A DNA stretch of 9,637 nt from Bacteroidota bacterium (GTDB taxonomy: Bacteria; Bacteroidota; Bacteroidia; UKL13-3), in NCBI GenBank assembly GCA_004293295.1, contig RDYC01000250.1, positions 1-9,637 of the forward strand. The letters are read 5' to 3'. The stretch's first letter is position 1. Every line of letters starts with the position of its first letter. The position numbers were made by a program, and so were the translations under genes. The notes under the pieces were generated by a model. It searched no databases and was not told the DNA's origin. It saw only the letters and a program-made list of their open reading frames with translations. Below, in pieces: positions 7,156-9,637 of this stretch.

Positions 7156-7545
7156 ATGTATATATTTCTTTCTATACTTATTATTATTGTTTGCGTGTTA
7201 TTAACGCTGGTAGTGCTTATTCAAAATCCAAAAGGCGGAGGAATTGCCTCAAATTTTGCAGCACCAAATCAAATTATGGGAGCAAAACGCAGCAGCGATT
7301 TGGTAGAAAAAGCCACTTGGATACTTGCAGTAGTACTCATCGTATTTTCATTATCAAGCAATTTTATGCGCCCAACAGCCTCAGGCAGTGAAGATACCGA
7401 TGTGCCGCAAAGCCGTATGAAAGATCAGATTGAAAACACCAGTGTACCTGCCACAAAACAAGCTCCTGTGCAAACACAACCTGCGCAACCAGCTCCTGCG
7501 CAGCCTGAAACCGGTAACCAACCAGCCGCAGAACCTGCTCAATAA
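7156..7545 (+). CDS. secG: Preprotein translocase subunit SecG
   Basis: 129-residue inner-membrane protein of the SecYEG channel; SecG assists SecA-driven export. Two membrane helices at about 2-22 and 52-71 flank the hallmark cytoplasmic loop LIQNPKGGGIASNF (21-34), followed by GAKRSSDLVEKATW (42-55). The first ~75 residues are a complete SecG. The rest is a Pro/Ala/Gln-rich low-complexity tail with alternating PAQ-type motifs, a kind of extension seen in Bacteroidota SecG. The start is ATG, five bases after the upstream stop, so it is translated from the same mRNA. In several Bacteroidota I recall groES/groEL following secG; here a strong terminator follows instead. Confidence 0.96.
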   Translation: MYIFLSILIIIVCVLLTLVVLIQNPKGGGIASNFAAPNQIMGAKRSSDLVEKATWILAVVLIVFSLSSNFMRPTASGSEDTDVPQSRMKDQIENTSVPATKQAPVQTQPAQPAPAQPETGNQPAAEPAQ

Positions 7546-7568
7546 TTATACATCATTATTATAAAATC

Positions 7569-7602
7569 AAAAGGCCAAATTCAGCAGTGAATTTGGCCTT
7601 TT
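7569..7602 (+). terminator. Strong rho-independent terminator after secG
   Basis: A perfect 15-bp inverted repeat (AAAAGGCCAAATTCA at 7569-7583 and its complement at 7588-7602) closes on a four-base GCAG loop. The A-run on the left and T-run on the right make it usable from either strand. It ends the gltA-lptE-TPR-secG cluster, 23 bases after the secG stop. Confidence 0.88.
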
Positions 7603-7647
7603 AAATTGTTGTAAAGTACTAATCTACCTCAACACCTGTATGCTACC

Positions 7648-7681
7648 ATTGTTGGTTAAAGGGGTGCCACAATTGTTTTTT
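7648..7681 (+). other. Imperfect hairpin followed by a T-run
   Basis: ATTGTTGG (7648-7655) can pair with CCACAAT (7667-7673) with one bulged T, followed by TTTTTT at 7676-7681. It looks like a second terminator although no gene lies between it and the secG terminator. It may be a back-up terminator or the 3' end of an unseen short RNA. The stem is short, so chance is likely. Confidence 0.25.
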
Positions 7682-7697
7682 CTTTACTCTCCTTAAC

Positions 7698-7711
7698 ACC
7701 TTGCTCAAGGT
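7698..7711. promoter_or_regulatory. 14-base palindrome, possible operator
   Basis: ACCTTGCTCAAGGT is two perfect six-base half-sites around CT, in the 279-base gap between secG and the 65-residue protein. The two-base centre is too tight for a good RNA hairpin, so a dimeric regulator site is possible. No regulator gene is nearby and no second copy was noticed. Confidence 0.2.
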
Positions 7712-7824
7712 TTCTGTTTAATCAAAGCTAGGTTGAATTTTCTTTTTTCAAATGGGGGATGTTTTTTGGTAAAAGGGTTTGTGCTTGTAGAAACATTGTT
7801 TTGGGTGGGGCGATATGAGCAGTT

Positions 7825-8022
7825 ATGATAATGTATGCCAAACTAGCCGACCAATTGCATTTGGTAAGTGAAAACGAGCAAAAAAGGTGGCGCAGGGCAT
7901 TAGATACCGCGTATGACCACTTGAAAGAAAAACTAACTGCCATACACGAGGAGGGCGAACAACAACAAATACAAAAAGAATTGTTGTTGCAAAAAATAGC
8001 CACCTTAAGGGAATTGGTGTAG
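7825..8022 (+). CDS. Small charged helical protein, unknown function
   Basis: 65-residue hypothetical protein, the best coding candidate between secG and the collagen-like gene. It is highly charged and almost free of helix breakers, with no proline and a single glycine. Leucines and alanines are spaced as in an amphipathic helix or coiled coil (LADQLHLVSENEQKRWRRAL, then HLKEKL and KELLLQKIATLRELV). A KEQ-rich middle includes EGEQQQIQKE. There is no signal peptide or membrane segment, so it is probably cytoplasmic and could dimerise. The start may be ATG 7825 or ATG 7831. No convincing promoter was found. It stands alone between two terminators. I do not recognise a family. The composition is typical of a real small protein, unlike the Cys-rich ORF on the opposite strand. 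Confidence 0.6.
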   Translation: MIMYAKLADQLHLVSENEQKRWRRALDTAYDHLKEKLTAIHEEGEQQQIQKELLLQKIATLRELV

Positions 8023-8083
8023 TTGTGATACTTAGTTAACGGTTTTATGAGAATGGGTTGAAATGTTGCTCCACATAAGACCC

Positions 8084-8113
8084 AAAAAAAGCGCGTGGTA
8101 ACCCACACGCTTT
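8084..8113 (-). terminator. Terminator of the collagen-like gene (possibly shared by convergent genes)
   Basis: An 11-bp stem with one mismatch (8088-8098 with 8103-8113) has loop TAAC. Read on the minus strand, the stem is followed by an unbroken run of Ts (A-run at 8084-8090 on the plus strand), 20 bases past the TAG of the minus-strand gene. On the plus strand only TTTC follows, so it works mainly for the minus strand. Confidence 0.8.
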
Positions 8114-8132
8114 CAATTCTAATAATTGCTTA

Positions 8133-9637
8133 CTAAAAATACCTACATGGTCGGTATTGAAACAAATAGATTCTAGGTAGCCAAGATATAAATGGGATAA
8201 CACTATCGAATCCAATCGCACGAGAAAAACCGGCTTGCAAAGAAGACCCTGAATCAGTGGAGGCCCAAAATAAGTTACCTGGACCCGTAGGAATACCTAG
8301 TGCTGTTCTATTATAATATATTTTCATTAACTCGTTCTCGCTCGGTAAAAACCAATCGCTATACCCATTTTGAACCAGATTCAAACATTTATATGGAACG
8401 CTATTGGTGTCAGAACAAGCGTTTACTAGCGCAATGGTATTGTTATTACCTGTACCATATGCGTTGGATGTAGCATTCGCAGGAAAAAGAACATTGGTAC
8501 AACCGAAAGGAAGCCTTGTTGGCATTGAATCAGCCGTGACGATTAACCCATGAGGAACAGCAGCATCATAACCGGGATCAGATGGCTGAAGGATGTAAGC
8601 AATCCTACCTCCTTGGTAAAGAGCACCAATGAATAAACTAGGTGTAAAAGTAACTTGATTACCATAAGTTGTTCCAGTTGATGTGGTAACAAAAGCCCGA
8701 ACATAATAAGTAGTTAGTGCTACAAAATTGTTTGCTACACTACTGAAGGTTAAAGAAGTAGTAGTAAAACTTCTAACAGAATCGGTAATGGTAGGGTTGG
8801 TGGTGGTTGACCAACAAATTCCTTTAGCTAAAATAGTAACTGATGAACTTATTTGGTTATGCGATCCACTAAGTGTTGCAGAACTTCCGCTAATATTGGT
8901 TACAGCATTGGTAGTAACTGTAGGCACAGTGGGTAAGGATGGTGTATTAAAAGTTACCTGATTGCCATATACTGTACCCGCAGAGGTGGTTGCATAAGCA
9001 CGAACATAGTACGTAGATGCATCATTTAGCACAGTTACATTTATACTAAAAGAATTGGTGCTGGTAGTCCATGTTCTAATGGAATCGGCAAGGGTCGGGT
9101 TTTGGCTTTTTGACCAACAAACTCCTCTGGATAAAATAGTAAAGACTGGCCCAACTGAACTGATAGAACCTCCTAATATGGCAGACGTAGGTTGCACGGA
9201 TGTAACTGCATTGGTGGTAACGGTAGGCTGCATTGGTGGGCAAGGGCCCCAAGTTGGTATGCCTTGGCAAATACTTAATGTTTGGCTATGCGTACCTGGA
9301 GGTATGGCTACCCATGCAGAGCCGTTCCAGTATAATATTTCTCCCAAAGTACTCCCTGGAGAAGGTAATCCTGCAGGGCCAGCAGGGCCTTGTGGACCAA
9401 CTGCACCAGTATCGCCTTTGTCGCCTTTTAAACCTTGAGGACCAGTTAACCCAATTGGGCCTTGCGGACCTACTGCGCCTGTATCGCCTTTGTCTCCTTT
9501 TAAACCTTGTGGGCCTGTTAAGCCGATTGGGCCTTGTAAACCTTGAGGACCAACTGCACCAGTATCTCCTTTATCGCCTTTTAAACCCTGAGGACCTGTT
9601 AAGCCGATTGGGCCTTGTAAACCTTGAGGACCAACTG
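8133..9637 (-). CDS. Collagen-like surface protein with fibronectin-III-like repeats and C-terminal Lcl_C/DUF1566 domain (5' end beyond window)
   Basis: C-terminal ~500 residues of a large exported protein; the reading frame stays open to the right edge. In order: about 90 residues of uninterrupted Gly-X-Y repeats (9363-9637) in modules like GDTGAVGPQGLQGPIGLTGP; a linker with YWNGSAWVAIPPGT and GIPTWGPC; two ~100-residue beta-sandwich repeats, each with PTVTTNAVT, RGVCWS/KGICWS, TYYVRA and TVYGNQVTF-type motifs; then an Lcl_C/DUF1566 domain (8136-8633) with GGRIAYILQPSDPGYD, HGLIV, NGYSDWFLPSENELMKIY and closing YRPCRYF. The TTG at 9345-9347 is not the start, because the collagen repeats are in frame upstream of it. 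No T9SS sorting domain closes the visible protein. Collagen stalks trimerise and Lcl_C caps can bind glycans in Legionella Lcl (family knowledge), so a surface adhesin or stalk is inferred. Confidence 0.93.
   Translation of the reverse strand, partial: VGPQGLQGPIGLTGPQGLKGDKGDTGAVGPQGLQGPIGLTGPQGLKGDKGDTGAVGPQGPIGLTGPQGLKGDKGDTGAVGPQGPAGPAGLPSPGSTLGEILYWNGSAWVAIPPGTHSQTLSICQGIPTWGPCPPMQPTVTTNAVTSVQPTSAILGGSISSVGPVFTILSRGVCWSKSQNPTLADSIRTWTTSTNSFSINVTVLNDASTYYVRAYATTSAGTVYGNQVTFNTPSLPTVPTVTTNAVTNISGSSATLSGSHNQISSSVTILAKGICWSTTTNPTITDSVRSFTTTSLTFSSVANNFVALTTYYVRAFVTTSTGTTYGNQVTFTPSLFIGALYQGGRIAYILQPSDPGYDAAVPHGLIVTADSMPTRLPFGCTNVLFPANATSNAYGTGNNNTIALVNACSDTNSVPYKCLNLVQNGYSDWFLPSENELMKIYYNRTALGIPTGPGNLFWASTDSGSSLQAGFSRAIGFDSVIPFISWLPRIYLFQYRPCRYF
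8640..9227 (-). repeat. Two tandem fibronectin-III-like domain repeats
   Basis: Inside the collagen-like protein, segments 8940-9227 and 8640-8924 encode two copies of the same domain, offset by 303 bases (101 residues) measured between the two PTVTTNAVT motifs. Shared landmarks are the (R/K)G(V/I)CWS loop, NPT(L/I)xDS, TYYVRA and GNQVTF. They differ clearly in sequence, so the duplication is old. The family is widespread in Bacteroidota surface proteins. Confidence 0.85.
9397..9637 (-). repeat. Tandem DNA repeat encoding collagen modules (81- and 72-base units)
   Basis: The module boundary (reading CCAACTG or CCTACTG on the plus strand) recurs at 9397, 9469, 9550 and 9631, giving spacings of 72, 81 and 81 bases. 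The 81-base unit encodes 27 residues (nine Gly-X-Y triplets); the 72-base unit lacks one LQG triplet. Bases 9514-9556 and 9595-9637 are identical over 43 bases. The array continues past the window edge. Confidence 0.93.

Noticed and set aside
7107..7391. 94-codon plus-strand ORF overlapping the TPR gene end and secG
   Set aside because: It is an out-of-frame shadow of two well-supported genes, with no sensible composition.
7728..8108. 126-codon minus-strand ORF opposite the 65-residue protein
   Set aside because: Its translation is Cys/Ser/Phe-rich without domain character, its start lies inside a terminator stem, and the opposite frame reads as a well-formed charged helix.
8133..8640. T9SS sorting domain at the end of the collagen-like protein
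   Set aside because: The C-terminus follows the Lcl_C pattern and ends RPCRYF; there is no PNP...GxY sorting signature as in the protein at 496-1239.
9345..9347. TTG as the start of the minus-strand surface protein
   Set aside because: In-frame Gly-X-Y repeats continue upstream to the window edge without a stop, so this is an internal leucine.
9055..9438. Plus-strand ORF opposite the collagen-like gene (Pro/Gly-rich end)
   Set aside because: It is the antisense of Gly-X-Y and fibronectin-like codons; all recognisable domains are on the minus strand.
9397..9637. CRISPR array
   Set aside because: Repeats are contiguous 72/81-base coding modules with no variable spacers, and they translate to collagen triplets.

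Overview
The window looks like a piece of a Bacteroidota chromosome (Flavobacteriia, Chitinophagia or a relative). The signs are a protein with a C-terminal type IX secretion (T9SS) sorting domain, a TonB-dependent receptor with an N-terminal carboxypeptidase-regulatory-like domain, a Bacteroidota-style LptE lipoprotein next to secG, hardly any Shine-Dalgarno sequences, and several TAnnTTTG-like -7 elements. The DNA is AT-leaning, and nothing marks it as a mobile element, phage or CRISPR locus.

Layout. Bases 1-442 hold the 3' part of an RluE-type rRNA pseudouridine synthase. At 496-1239 lies a small secreted protein with a T9SS sorting domain. It converges on a TonB-dependent receptor on the minus strand (1257-3578), with only 17 bases between the two stops. 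A short divergent region (3579-3695) leads to a three-helix membrane protein of unknown function (3696-4064). A plus-strand cluster follows: citrate synthase (4161-5483), LptE-family lipoprotein (5484-5990), a TPR-containing cytoplasmic protein (6050-7150) and SecG (7156-7545), closed by a perfect 15-bp stem terminator at 7569-7602. After 279 bases without a convincing gene comes a 65-residue charged helical protein (7825-8022). Another terminator (8088-8113) separates it from the 3' end of a large minus-strand surface-protein gene that runs off the right edge. That protein has collagen-like Gly-X-Y repeats, a short linker, two fibronectin-III-like repeats and a C-terminal Lcl_C/DUF1566 domain.

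How the genes fit together. LptE (lipopolysaccharide transport to the outer membrane), SecG (protein export), the TonB-dependent receptor and the two exported proteins all concern the cell envelope. Citrate synthase is the metabolic exception, yet its stop codon directly abuts the TTG start of lptE, so the two are probably co-transcribed. Three of the eight complete genes have no usable ATG and appear to start at TTG.

I see no clearly new multi-gene system. The most interesting items are the Lcl-like collagen adhesin with homogenised DNA repeats, the mitochondrial-type citrate synthase, and the zero-spacing gltA/lptE junction.
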